From NCBI RefSeq assembly GCF_019357415.1, contig NZ_CP048410.1, positions 1,240,001 through 1,304,000 on the forward strand: 64,000 nt of DNA, written 5' to 3'. Positions 16,673-25,915 of this stretch are shown here, in pieces. Numbering within the stretch: the stretch's first letter is position 1; every line of letters begins with the position of its first letter. Origin of the DNA: Gramella sp. MT6 (lineage in GTDB: Bacteria; Bacteroidota; Bacteroidia; Flavobacteriales; Flavobacteriaceae). The translations under genes were made by a program, and so were the position numbers. The notes beneath the pieces are model-generated. The model had not been told where the DNA came from. It worked only from the letters and a program-made list of their open reading frames with translations, and did not search any database.

Positions 16673-19498
16673 ATGAAAATTTCGATTTTCTGGGTTTTCA
16701 TCTTCATGCTAATAAGTTTGAAAATGAGTTCCCAGCAACCGGCCATACAGGGCAGGTTAGTAGACGCAATCACCGATGTGCCCTTACCACAGGTTAAAAT
16801 TGCAATTCAGGGTTCATTTCTTGAAACCCTGACCAATACCGATGGAACTTTTTCCATTGGGGTAGAAAAAACTGGGTCTGATGAAATAATTCTGGTGGTT
16901 AGCAGGGCGGGATATATTACCAAACGCTTACCGCTAAAAATAACTTCTGAAAATAAAGATCTGGGTGATATCTTACTACGGCCAGATGAGTTCTATGAAA
17001 GAAGTCAGCAGTCTACGATAAGTCTTTCCGAATCTGAGATCCTTTCTGAAGAAGGTGAATTCGACAATATCTCAGGGCTGCTACAATCCACAAGGGATGT
17101 TTATCTCAATGCTGCCGCTTTCGATTTTAGCCAGACATTCTTCAGAGTCCGGGGTTTAGGTTCCGAATATGGGAAGTTGCTCATTAACGGAGTGGAAATG
17201 AACAAGCTTTATGACGGTCGCCCACAATGGAGCAACTGGGGCGGACTAAATGATGTGCAGCGAAATCAGGTTTTTACCAATGGCATTGCCCCTATGGAAT
17301 ATGGTTTTGGAGGTTTGGGCGGGACCTCTAATATCCTTATGCGGGCCTCAAAATATCAACAGGGTTCGAGAGTTTCATTTGCAGGTTCCAATAGGTCTTA
17401 TTCCGGAAGGATCATGGCAACTTACGCTTCCGGGGAAAAGGGGAATGGATGGTTTTATGCATTTTCTATAGCAAGGCGTTATGCCGAAGAGGGGTATATT
17501 GACGGTACTTTATATGATTCAAATTCCTTTTTTGCTTCTGTCGAGAAAAAAGTAAATGATCGGCATTCTCTTAATTTCACCGGATTTTATACGCCGGTTA
17601 CTCGAGGTAAATCTTCTCCGCTTACCCAAGAAGTACTGGATCTAAAAGGCCGGAAATATAATCCGTATTGGGGTTACCAGGAAGGAGAAATTCGTAATTC
17701 CAGGATAAGGGAGATCAAGGAGCCTGTTTTGATGCTGAATCACTTCTGGCAGGTTTCTGAAAATATTGATATCAACACCAATATTTCTTATCAGTTTGGT
17801 GAAGTAACCAATTCCAGGATAGATTATGGCGGGACCACTTCAGTAGAGCTAGACGGTCAACAGGTTTACCTTGGCGGTGGAGCCAATCCCGATCCAGCTT
17901 ATTATCAAAAGCTACCCAGTTATTATTTGCGGTTCGATGGATCAGAAAATTTTGAAGCTGCCTTTCGCTCACAAAATGATCTTGTTGAAAATGGACAGCT
18001 GGATTGGCAACAATTATACTTCGCAAACCATACTGCTTCTCAAAATGGAACAAATTCCATCTATGCTTTGGCAGAGGATGTAAATCAGGATGATCAACTC
18101 AGTGCAAACATAATTCTGAACTGGAAGTTGCAGGATAATTTTAAGATCAATTCAGGAATTAGATATAGTGCCTTTAAAAGTGAAAATTTCGCGCGTATCA
18201 AAGATAATTTCGGAGGAAATAATTTCCTGGATATAGATGTTTTCGCGGAAGAGATCTCCGGCACTCCTTTGATACTTGCCAGCCAGTCTGACCTTTTGAA
18301 TCCTAACAGATTAGTTGAAACAGGAGATGTTTATAAATATAGTTATGAGGTTAATTCTAATCTTGCCGAAGCCTTTCTCCAGGCGCAATATTATTTTAAA
18401 AGAGTGGAATTGAGCCTTACCGGTAAAATTGGATCAATTCAATATCAACGAGAAGGGAAATACCAGAATGGGATCTTTTCTGAAAATTCGCTGGGGGAGA
18501 GTGAAATAATAGATTTTCTCGATTTTGGATTAAAATCTGGCCTAATCTATAAATTTTCAGGCAGGCAGAATATTGAATTCAATCTTGGCTATTTTAACAA
18601 GCCACCCGGTTTTAGAAATGTATTCGTGAACCCTAGACAGAATAATGAGATAGTGAGAGATAGCGAAGAAGAGATCATCCAGACTTCAGATCTAAGCTAT
18701 AGATATCGATCTTCAAAGTTCAATTTACGTTTAACCGGCTATTTAACTAAGATCAATAATGCCGCTGAAGTATCTTATTATTTCAGCAATGGTTTGGCAG
18801 ACTTGGGAAATGAAAATACGGCGGCATTTGTCCAGGAGGTGCTTGCAGATATAGATAAACAATTATTCGGTTTGGAATTTGGGAGTGAATACCAGGTAAC
18901 TTCTACTATAAAACTGAAGGCAGTGGCTTCATTAGGTCAATTTACCTATGCAAATAATCCTTCTTTGTATTTGAGTTCGGCATCATTTTCCGGTCCCAAA
19001 GATTATGGGAAGGCCTATTTAAAAGATTACTACCTGGCCGGTGGCCCTCAAAGAGCTGCACAATTTGGGTTTGAATACCGAGATCCTCAATATTGGTGGT
19101 TTGGCAGTACCTTGAATTACTTTTCTCATGGATTTATAGATGTTAATCCACTTAGTAGAACTTCAAATTTTCAGACAGATTATGACGGATTTCCCTTGCT
19201 TGAATATGACGAAGAGATTGCTCGGGAACTACTAAAGCAGGAACAATTTGATAGTTATTTCCTGGTGAATGTGGTTGGAGGGAAGTCATGGAGAATCAAA
19301 GATAAATACCTGGGATTTTTCGTGAGTATAAATAACCTTCTGGATAAGGAATATAAATCGGGAGGATTTGAGCAGGCTCGAAATTCGAATTACAGAACTT
19401 TGAGGGAGGATATGGATAGAGATATGCCGGTTTTTGGAAATAAATACTGGCTTGGTTACGGCACCAGCTTTTTCGGGAATCTGAGCCTTAGATTTTAA
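16673..19498 (+). CDS. TonB-dependent outer-membrane receptor (third, divergent paralogue)
   Basis: This 941-residue protein has a signal peptide ending MSSQ, a carboxypeptidase regulatory-like domain (about 23-105, IQGRLVDAITDVPLPQVKIA), a plug (about 125-235), and a beta-barrel ending in Phe (NLSLRF). The block QWSNWGGLNDV aligns with YWSNWAGLSDV of the two other receptors, so it is in the same subfamily. Its plug has RVRGLGSEYGKLLING, and the rest is clearly more distant. Codon choice is more mixed than in the receptor at 8942, which suggests lower expression. A DUF5689 lipoprotein starts 11 bases after it and must be its operon partner. Confidence 0.92.
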   Translation: MKISIFWVFIFMLISLKMSSQQPAIQGRLVDAITDVPLPQVKIAIQGSFLETLTNTDGTFSIGVEKTGSDEIILVVSRAGYITKRLPLKITSENKDLGDILLRPDEFYERSQQSTISLSESEILSEEGEFDNISGLLQSTRDVYLNAAAFDFSQTFFRVRGLGSEYGKLLINGVEMNKLYDGRPQWSNWGGLNDVQRNQVFTNGIAPMEYGFGGLGGTSNILMRASKYQQGSRVSFAGSNRSYSGRIMATYASGEKGNGWFYAFSIARRYAEEGYIDGTLYDSNSFFASVEKKVNDRHSLNFTGFYTPVTRGKSSPLTQEVLDLKGRKYNPYWGYQEGEIRNSRIREIKEPVLMLNHFWQVSENIDINTNISYQFGEVTNSRIDYGGTTSVELDGQQVYLGGGANPDPAYYQKLPSYYLRFDGSENFEAAFRSQNDLVENGQLDWQQLYFANHTASQNGTNSIYALAEDVNQDDQLSANIILNWKLQDNFKINSGIRYSAFKSENFARIKDNFGGNNFLDIDVFAEEISGTPLILASQSDLLNPNRLVETGDVYKYSYEVNSNLAEAFLQAQYYFKRVELSLTGKIGSIQYQREGKYQNGIFSENSLGESEIIDFLDFGLKSGLIYKFSGRQNIEFNLGYFNKPPGFRNVFVNPRQNNEIVRDSEEEIIQTSDLSYRYRSSKFNLRLTGYLTKINNAAEVSYYFSNGLADLGNENTAAFVQEVLADIDKQLFGLEFGSEYQVTSTIKLKAVASLGQFTYANNPSLYLSSASFSGPKDYGKAYLKDYYLAGGPQRAAQFGFEYRDPQYWWFGSTLNYFSHGFIDVNPLSRTSNFQTDYDGFPLLEYDEEIARELLKQEQFDSYFLVNVVGGKSWRIKDKYLGFFVSINNLLDKEYKSGGFEQARNSNYRTLREDMDRDMPVFGNKYWLGYGTSFFGNLSLRF

Positions 19499-19509
19499 TT
19501 TGATTAGTT

Positions 19510-20889
19510 ATGAAGAATAGATCTTTACTGATGATTGTAATAGTCTTACTACTTTGTTCTTGCGTGAAGACAGATGATTATGATTCTCCAGATATCAGCA
19601 TTCCAGATATTACTATTACAGGTGACCTCACCTCGATAATGGCTGTTAAAGGAAATTTTGATCCAGTTACCGGACAGATTTACACCTTTCAGAATTCAGA
19701 AACGTGGTTTGAAGGCTATGTGATCTCAAGTGATGCCGGTGGTAATTTTTATAAAGAAATTATTTTACAGGATAAGCCTGAAGATCCCACTTCAGGAATC
19801 CAGATCCTTTTAGATGATAATTCGCTCTATGAAACTTTTGATATTGGCAGAAAAGTTTTGGTGAAACTAGATGGTTTAAGTCTCGGTTTTAATAATGGTG
19901 TTTTACAATTGGGAATTCAGAATCTTGGCGATGTCGTGGCAATTCCAAATGCTCTTATCCAGGATCATGTTTTTAGGACGGAGGTGAAAAAGGATATCAA
20001 ACCACTTTCAGTGAATATTGATGATTTCTCTGAAGAGTTAAAGAACCTATATATTAAAATAACTAATGTCCAGTTCGATCCGAATCTGGTAAGGACAGAT
20101 AATCTATATTCTTTTGCTTCTAATACAGTAGATCAATATGATGGTAAAAGACAACTCATAAGTTGCGAAACAGGATCCACTTCAATCTTAAGTACCAGTA
20201 CATTTTCAGATTTTAAGTCTTTACTGTTGCCAACTGGTAGTGGCAGTATTGAAGGTATACTAACCCGTGATTTTTATGATGAGCATTATGTTGTGGTTAT
20301 TAATACTCCAGATGCTTTGAAGATGTATGAGGAGCGCTGTGACCCTATCTACCTTGATTGCGGAAATAATTTGATTGGAGGTACTGAAATCTTGCTGGAA
20401 GAAAACTTCGATGGAGTGACTTCCAATACCACTTTGAACTCTCGTGGCTGGACCAATATTAATGTGAGCGGGGGAGAAAAGAAATTTGCACCTACCTTAT
20501 CTGCGGGCAACAGGGTCCTGAGAATTTCGGCCTACAATACTATTGAAAGTCCATTGGAAGCCTGGCTCGTTACTCCAGAGATCAATCTGGATGAAACCAA
20601 TATGGAAGTTTTGATCTTTGATATGCTTTCGTCCTATGATAACGGACTTTTTATGAAGGTCTTTATTACTTCAGACTTCACTGGAGATCCACGAACTACT
20701 CATTGGACTGAGCTGGATGCAAATATTCCTTTAGGTCCTTCGGGTGCAAATTCTAACATTTTCAGGGAATCAAAGATCGATATTTCCTGCCTGGAAGGGG
20801 AGGTGTGGATTGGTTTCAGGTACTTGGGAGCCGCCCCAGATAAAACTACTACCTATGATCTGGATAATATAAGGGTGATTGGAGAATAA
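19510..20889 (+). CDS. DUF5689 lipoprotein with a choice-of-anchor J-like domain
   Basis: The protein has 459 residues, with lipobox LCSC near residue 17. The N-terminal half (about 35-260) fits DUF5689, an OB-fold-like domain seen in Bacteroidetes surface proteins, with GYVISSDAGGNFYKEIILQD as a typical strand pair. The C-terminal part (about 295-459) looks like the choice-of-anchor J beta-sandwich: EENFDG at its start, GW, AWLVTPEINL, and YDLDNIRV at the end. It sits 11 bases after the third TonB receptor. As I recall, DUF5689 proteins often occur beside nucleases and TonB receptors, which fits this locus. A binding role at the surface is inferred. Confidence 0.85.
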   Translation: MKNRSLLMIVIVLLLCSCVKTDDYDSPDISIPDITITGDLTSIMAVKGNFDPVTGQIYTFQNSETWFEGYVISSDAGGNFYKEIILQDKPEDPTSGIQILLDDNSLYETFDIGRKVLVKLDGLSLGFNNGVLQLGIQNLGDVVAIPNALIQDHVFRTEVKKDIKPLSVNIDDFSEELKNLYIKITNVQFDPNLVRTDNLYSFASNTVDQYDGKRQLISCETGSTSILSTSTFSDFKSLLLPTGSGSIEGILTRDFYDEHYVVVINTPDALKMYEERCDPIYLDCGNNLIGGTEILLEENFDGVTSNTTLNSRGWTNINVSGGEKKFAPTLSAGNRVLRISAYNTIESPLEAWLVTPEINLDETNMEVLIFDMLSSYDNGLFMKVFITSDFTGDPRTTHWTELDANIPLGPSGANSNIFRESKIDISCLEGEVWIGFRYLGAAPDKTTTYDLDNIRVIGE

Positions 20890-20944
20890 TAAAACGGATC
20901 ACCCCATCTTGCGGACACCCCTCATATACAGAAATGGTGTATTT

Positions 20945-20977
20945 AAAAAAGCTCCTTCCCTAAAATTTTAGGGAAGG
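20945..20977 (-). terminator. Terminator of mfd (minus strand)
   Basis: A perfect palindrome with 12-bp arms at 20954-20977 is followed on the minus strand by AGC and a T-run (complement of 20945-20950). It lies 58 bases past the mfd stop. A second hairpin, TCAGGC-gca-GCCTGA, is at 20980-20994. Confidence 0.75.
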
Positions 20978-21034
20978 TTTCAGGCGCAGCCTGACGGAAG
21001 GGTCCGATCACAATTTCATTACCCAAGTGAATTT

Positions 21035-24000
21035 TTAACTCACAACCTCTTCCTTCTTCTCTCTAAAATCAAGTGGTTCCAGCACCTTCAGAGCTTTTTC
21101 TACAGAGGTGATCCTGTCAAAGGTTAAAAGTAGCTTTAAGCCGTTTCGGGTTTCTTTTTCTTTCATCGTGCAGTTCTGCCTGTGCGTTTGCACATATTGC
21201 AGCACCTTTGTGAAATTATTGGTCTGATAGAACCTGGATTTTTGGTCAGAAATAAAATAACCTACAAACTTGTTCTTCTTCATGATAACACGCTCCAAAC
21301 CAATTTTCGCAGCGATCCATTTTATTCTTACTGAATTCAGCAGATCAACCGCCCGAGTAGGTAACTCACCAAACCTATCGACCAATTCTGCTTCGAATTT
21401 CTGAAGCTCCTCCTCGGTTTTAAGCTCATTCAGTTTGGTATAAAGATTAAGCCTTTCGGTAATATTATTTATGTAATCATCAGGGAATAAGAGTTCGAAA
21501 TCTGTGTCTATCTGGGTATCCTTGACGAAATCCTTATGTTCCAGGTCTTCGGTTTCGGCATAAAGATCACGGAATTCATTTTCCTTCAATTCCTCTATAG
21601 CCTCGTTCAGGATCTTTTGATAAGTGTCGAACCCAATGTCATTGATGAATCCGCTTTGTTCTCCTCCTAAAAGGTCACCTGCACCACGAATTTCGAGATC
21701 TTTCATTGCGATATTAAATCCGCTGCCTAATTCTGAAAATTGTTCCAGGGCGGTAATTCGCTTTCTGGCATCTTCGGTCATGGCCGAATAAGGTGGCGTT
21801 ATAAAATAACAGAAGGCCTTTTTATTGCTTCGACCTACACGGCCCCGCATCTGGTGAAGGTCAGACAGTCCGAAGTTATTAGCGTTATTTATAAATATCG
21901 TATTCGCTTCTGAAACATCTAAACCACTTTCAACAATAGTTGTGGATACTAATACATCAAACTCACCATTGATGAAGCTCAACATTAGTTTCTCCAGTTT
22001 TTTACCTTCCATCTGCCCATGACCCACGCCAATTTTAGCATCCGGTACCAGGCGCTGTATCATTCCGGCGACTTCCTTGATATTCTCTACCCGGTTATGG
22101 ATAAAGAAAACCTGGCCTCCACGCTGAATTTCGTACGAGATCGCATCCCTGATGGTCTCTTCTGAAAATCGTATCACATGACTTTCTATAGGATAACGAT
22201 TGGGTGGAGGAGTGGTGATAGTGGAAAGGTCACGTGCCGCCATCAAACTGAATTGGAGCGTTCTTGGAATAGGAGTAGCTGTTAGTGTCAAGGTGTCCAC
22301 GTTCTCCTTGATAGTTTTCAGCTTGTCCTTAACCGCAACTCCAAATTTCTGCTCTTCATCTACGATGAGCAATCCAAGATCCTTGAATTTCACCGATTTG
22401 CTCACCAGTTGATGCGTTCCAATGATGATGTCAACCTTTCCTGCCTCCAGATCTGCTAGTGTTTCTTTACGTTCTTTTGCTGTTCTGAAACGGTTTAAAT
22501 AATCTATCCTTACCGGGAAATCTTTCAGTCTTTCAGAAAAGGTCTGATGATGCTGAAAAGCGAGGATAGTCGTAGGTACAAGTATTGCAACCTGTTTATT
22601 ATTATCTACAGCTTTAAAAGCAGCTCTTATGGCAATTTCAGTTTTTCCAAAACCGACATCTCCACAAACCAGGCGGTCCATGGGTCTTTCATTTTCCATA
22701 TCGGCCTTCACTGCTGCAGTTGCAGAGCTCTGATCTGGCGTATCTTCATACATGAAAGAAGCTTCCAGCTCATGTTGTAAATAGGAATCTGGATCATACT
22801 TAAATCCTTTTTCCATTCTTCGTCTGGCATAAAGCTTTATAAGGTCATAAGCGATATGTTTGACCCGGGCCTTGGTTTTCTTTTTAAGATTTTTCCAGGC
22901 GTTACTTCCCAGTTTATAGATCTTGGGAGGTTTTCCGTCCTTTCCGTTGAATTTGGAGATCTTATGAAGAGAATGAATGCTGAGGTATAAAATATCCCGT
23001 TCGCCATAAATCAGTTTAATGGCTTCCTGTTTTTTGCCTTCAACATCGATCTTTTGTAGTCCGCCAAATTTACCAATTCCGTGATCAATATGGGTCACGT
23101 AGTCACCAACTTCAAGATTGGTTAATTCCTTTAGAGTGATCGCCTGTTTCTTGGCGTAACCATTTTTAAGGTGGAACTTATGATAACGCTCAAAGATCTG
23201 GTGGTCTGTATAGCAAACGGTTTTCGAGTTCTCATCAATAAAACCCTGGAACATCGAAAATACCGGGGTTTGATATTCTACTTCTTTCTCCTGATCTTCA
23301 AAAATATCGTGGAAACGCTTTGCCTGCTGCTCGCTTACGCAGCAAATAAAATTGGTGTAACCGGCTTCCTGGTTTTCAATAAGATTTTCTATTAGAAGAT
23401 CAAATTGCTTATTGAAAGAAGGCTGAGGTTTAGTGTTGAATTCTATAAACCTGTCTGCTTTAAAAAATGCCTGGGTACTAAGTTCCACTGAAGAAAAATC
23501 CAACAATTGCTTTTTGATAAGCTCGCCATTACAAAACAGTTCTTTAGGTTCACTATGCTTAATGTCTTCAGAAAGTTGTCTGAATGCGTCTTCGGCTTTT
23601 TTGAATAGCTTGTCGGCCTGTGCCGCAAGCAGATCCAGGTTCTTGATAAAGACAATGGTCTTCTCTGAAATATATTTTAAAAAGCTTTCCCTTACTTCGT
23701 CCAAATGTTTGTTTTCCACATTCGGCATGACTGAGATCTTCTTCTTTTTATCTGTGGAAAGCTGAGTTTCCACATCAAAGGTCCTGATACTGTCTACTTC
23801 ATCTCCAAAAAATTCTATCCGGTAAGGCTCATCATGGCTGAAAGAAAACACATCTATAATTCCACCGCGAACCGAAAATTCTCCCGGCTCAGTAACAAAA
23901 TCCACCCTTTTGAACTGGTATTCAAAAAGCACTTCATTTACAAAATCAATGGATAACTCATCGCCAATGGCAATTTTTAAGGTACTACGGTCAAGTTCTT

Positions 24001-24415
24001 TTCTGGTCACCACCTTTTCGAATAAAGCTTCGGGATAGGTGACGATCAAGGCCGGCTTCTTCCTGGAGTTAATCCGGTTAAGTACTTCCGCCCGTAAAAG
24101 AACATTTGCATTATCGGTCTCTTCGATCTGATAAGGCCTGCGGTAGCTTCCGGGATAGAAAAGCACATTCTTTTCGCCAACTAATTGTTCCAGGTCGTTT
24201 AGATAATATGCGGCTTCTTCCTTATCATTAAAGATCATCAGGAAAGGGTGATCAGACTCCTTAAAAGCATCTGCTGCTACAAAGGATAGGGCTGAACCTA
24301 CAAGACCTTTAAGATGAATATTAGAGCGATTTTTTTCAGAAGCGGCAATAGCTTTTCGCAGTTCCTTTTGTTGAGGGGACTGTGCGAAATTTTGGGCGAT
24401 AAGACTTGTACTCAT
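21035..24415 (-). CDS. mfd: Transcription-repair coupling factor
   Basis: Mfd removes RNA polymerase stalled at DNA damage and recruits UvrA for nucleotide excision repair. The 1126-residue product has the UvrB-like N-terminal part, the RNA polymerase-interacting CarD-like domain near residue 440 (GDYVTHIDHGIGKFGG), and a superfamily 2 translocase with Walker A GDVGFGKTE near 587, DEEQ near 687 and TATPIPRTL. RecG-like (QMRGRVGRS) and C-terminal domains follow. The frame is open up to 24439, but a perfect promoter -7 element occupies 24421-24428, so ATG at 24415 is preferred. That places the start codon at or next to the predicted transcription start. Confidence 0.97.
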   Translation of the reverse strand: MSTSLIAQNFAQSPQQKELRKAIAASEKNRSNIHLKGLVGSALSFVAADAFKESDHPFLMIFNDKEEAAYYLNDLEQLVGEKNVLFYPGSYRRPYQIEETDNANVLLRAEVLNRINSRKKPALIVTYPEALFEKVVTRKELDRSTLKIAIGDELSIDFVNEVLFEYQFKRVDFVTEPGEFSVRGGIIDVFSFSHDEPYRIEFFGDEVDSIRTFDVETQLSTDKKKKISVMPNVENKHLDEVRESFLKYISEKTIVFIKNLDLLAAQADKLFKKAEDAFRQLSEDIKHSEPKELFCNGELIKKQLLDFSSVELSTQAFFKADRFIEFNTKPQPSFNKQFDLLIENLIENQEAGYTNFICCVSEQQAKRFHDIFEDQEKEVEYQTPVFSMFQGFIDENSKTVCYTDHQIFERYHKFHLKNGYAKKQAITLKELTNLEVGDYVTHIDHGIGKFGGLQKIDVEGKKQEAIKLIYGERDILYLSIHSLHKISKFNGKDGKPPKIYKLGSNAWKNLKKKTKARVKHIAYDLIKLYARRRMEKGFKYDPDSYLQHELEASFMYEDTPDQSSATAAVKADMENERPMDRLVCGDVGFGKTEIAIRAAFKAVDNNKQVAILVPTTILAFQHHQTFSERLKDFPVRIDYLNRFRTAKERKETLADLEAGKVDIIIGTHQLVSKSVKFKDLGLLIVDEEQKFGVAVKDKLKTIKENVDTLTLTATPIPRTLQFSLMAARDLSTITTPPPNRYPIESHVIRFSEETIRDAISYEIQRGGQVFFIHNRVENIKEVAGMIQRLVPDAKIGVGHGQMEGKKLEKLMLSFINGEFDVLVSTTIVESGLDVSEANTIFINNANNFGLSDLHQMRGRVGRSNKKAFCYFITPPYSAMTEDARKRITALEQFSELGSGFNIAMKDLEIRGAGDLLGGEQSGFINDIGFDTYQKILNEAIEELKENEFRDLYAETEDLEHKDFVKDTQIDTDFELLFPDDYINNITERLNLYTKLNELKTEEELQKFEAELVDRFGELPTRAVDLLNSVRIKWIAAKIGLERVIMKKNKFVGYFISDQKSRFYQTNNFTKVLQYVQTHRQNCTMKEKETRNGLKLLLTFDRITSVEKALKVLEPLDFREKKEEVVS

Positions 24416-24420
24416 TACCG

Positions 24421-24451
24421 CAAAGATAATTTCCTCCAAATTGCCTTACAA
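24421..24451 (-). promoter_or_regulatory. mfd promoter predicting a leaderless mRNA
   Basis: On the minus strand TTG (24451-24449), a 20-base spacer and TATCTTTG (24428-24421) match the consensus exactly. Five bases separate the -7 element from the ATG, so the start codon is at about +1. Confidence 0.65.
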
Positions 24452-24559
24452 CCAGTTAATTGATTTTTAACGATTAAATAGCATTTGTTGTTTTTTACCA
24501 TTTTTCTAACGCAAAATGCGTTCAAACTTGGCTACTTTCACCTAAAATCAATAGGAATT

Positions 24560-25915
24560 ATGGGATTTGAGGAATTTGATGTTTTTGTGATAGGTACCGG
24601 GACGGCTGGTAAAAGTGTTGCTAAGGAGTGTGTTGCTGAAGGTTTGAAGGTGGCAATTGCCGATAATCGAGAATATGGTGGTACCTGTGCAAACCGTGGT
24701 TGTGATCCTAAGAAAGTTTTAGTTGGACTCACCGAAATCCTGGATAGAGCTGAAAAAATGAAGGGACACGGCATTACGCAAATGCCAGAATTCAGTTGGA
24801 AAGATCTGATGGAGTTCAAGAAAACATTTACCAGTGCGGTACCGGCTGCCACAGAAAAAGATATGGAGAAGCTTGGTATTAAAATGTATCATCAATCACC
24901 AAAATTCCTTGATGAAACTACACTTTCAGTCGAAGGAAAAACAGTTACTGCAAAAAAGATCGTGATCGCTACTGGAAATAAGGCTTTTGAATTGCCTATT
25001 CACGGACGTGATCTTCCTATTATCAGTGATGATTTTCTTGAACTGGAAGAGCTTCCTGAAAGTATGATATTCATCGGAGCAGGTTATATTGGGATGGAAT
25101 TTGCCCATATTGCCGCAAGATGCGGGGTGGACGTTACGGTCATCGATGGAGAATCCAGGGCATTGAATAATTTCGATGAAGATATGGTGAAGCATATACA
25201 GGATGCATCAGAAGATATTGGTATAAAATTCATTTTTGATGCGGAAGTGACCAAAGTTGAGAAGCTGCAAACTAATTATAGAGTTACGGCAGACAGAAAA
25301 GGAAAAAAAGTGCAAATAAAGGCAAAACTGGTCGTGAATGCTGCCGGTAGAGTTCCGTCAATAGAAGATTTGGACCTTGAGAAAGGGAATGTAGAATATA
25401 CTAAGAGGGGAATCACAGTTAATGAGAATTTACAGAACCCAGGAAATAAGAATGTATATGCCTGTGGAGATGTCTCGGCCAGTGAAGGTTTACCTCTAAC
25501 TCCGTTGTCTTCCCAGGAAGCACGTGTTGTTGCGACCAATATTTTGAATAAAGACAGAGCTAAAAAGGTTGATTTTCCGCCACAACCATCGGTAGTTTTT
25601 ACACTTCCTAATCTGGCTTCAGTAGGAATTAACGAAAAGGAAGCGAAGGAAAAAGGCTATAATTTTAAAGTAGAGCAGAAACTGGCGCCAAAATGGTTCA
25701 ATGCCAAAAGGATCAATGATCCCTATTATGCCTATAAGATTCTAGTTGATAAAGATAGCGGACTTGTTTTAGGCGCTCATTTAGTAGGGCCAGAAGCAGG
25801 CGAAATGATCAACATGTTCGTGATGGCCATGTGTGGTAAATTACCTTGTGAAATCCTGAAAGGTATGATCTTTTCTTATCCTAGCTGGGGGAGCGATATA
25901 AAAGCAATGGTCTAG
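24560..25915 (+). CDS. Flavin disulfide reductase-like oxidoreductase lacking the catalytic His
   Basis: The ATG at 24560 starts the FAD-binding strand (FDVFVIGTGTAGKSVA). The open frame back to 24485 adds a non-conserved stretch, so it is rejected. The 451-residue product has FAD (residues 6-20) and NAD(P) (FIGAGYIGMEFA) Rossmann motifs, the redox pair C43-C48 in GGTCANRGCDPKK as in glutathione reductase, and a dimerisation domain. The C-terminal HPT motif of glutathione or dihydrolipoamide reductases is changed to FSYPSWGSD (438-446), so Tyr440 replaces the general base. The substrate is unknown. An inverted repeat AACGCA/TGCGTT lies at 24508-24522. The gene end overlaps the convergent TspO-like gene by four bases. 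Confidence 0.88.
   Translation: MGFEEFDVFVIGTGTAGKSVAKECVAEGLKVAIADNREYGGTCANRGCDPKKVLVGLTEILDRAEKMKGHGITQMPEFSWKDLMEFKKTFTSAVPAATEKDMEKLGIKMYHQSPKFLDETTLSVEGKTVTAKKIVIATGNKAFELPIHGRDLPIISDDFLELEELPESMIFIGAGYIGMEFAHIAARCGVDVTVIDGESRALNNFDEDMVKHIQDASEDIGIKFIFDAEVTKVEKLQTNYRVTADRKGKKVQIKAKLVVNAAGRVPSIEDLDLEKGNVEYTKRGITVNENLQNPGNKNVYACGDVSASEGLPLTPLSSQEARVVATNILNKDRAKKVDFPPQPSVVFTLPNLASVGINEKEAKEKGYNFKVEQKLAPKWFNAKRINDPYYAYKILVDKDSGLVLGAHLVGPEAGEMINMFVMAMCGKLPCEILKGMIFSYPSWGSDIKAMV

Noticed and set aside
24416..24439. Upstream ATG for mfd
   Set aside because: It overlaps the -7 promoter element, so it would not be transcribed from that promoter.
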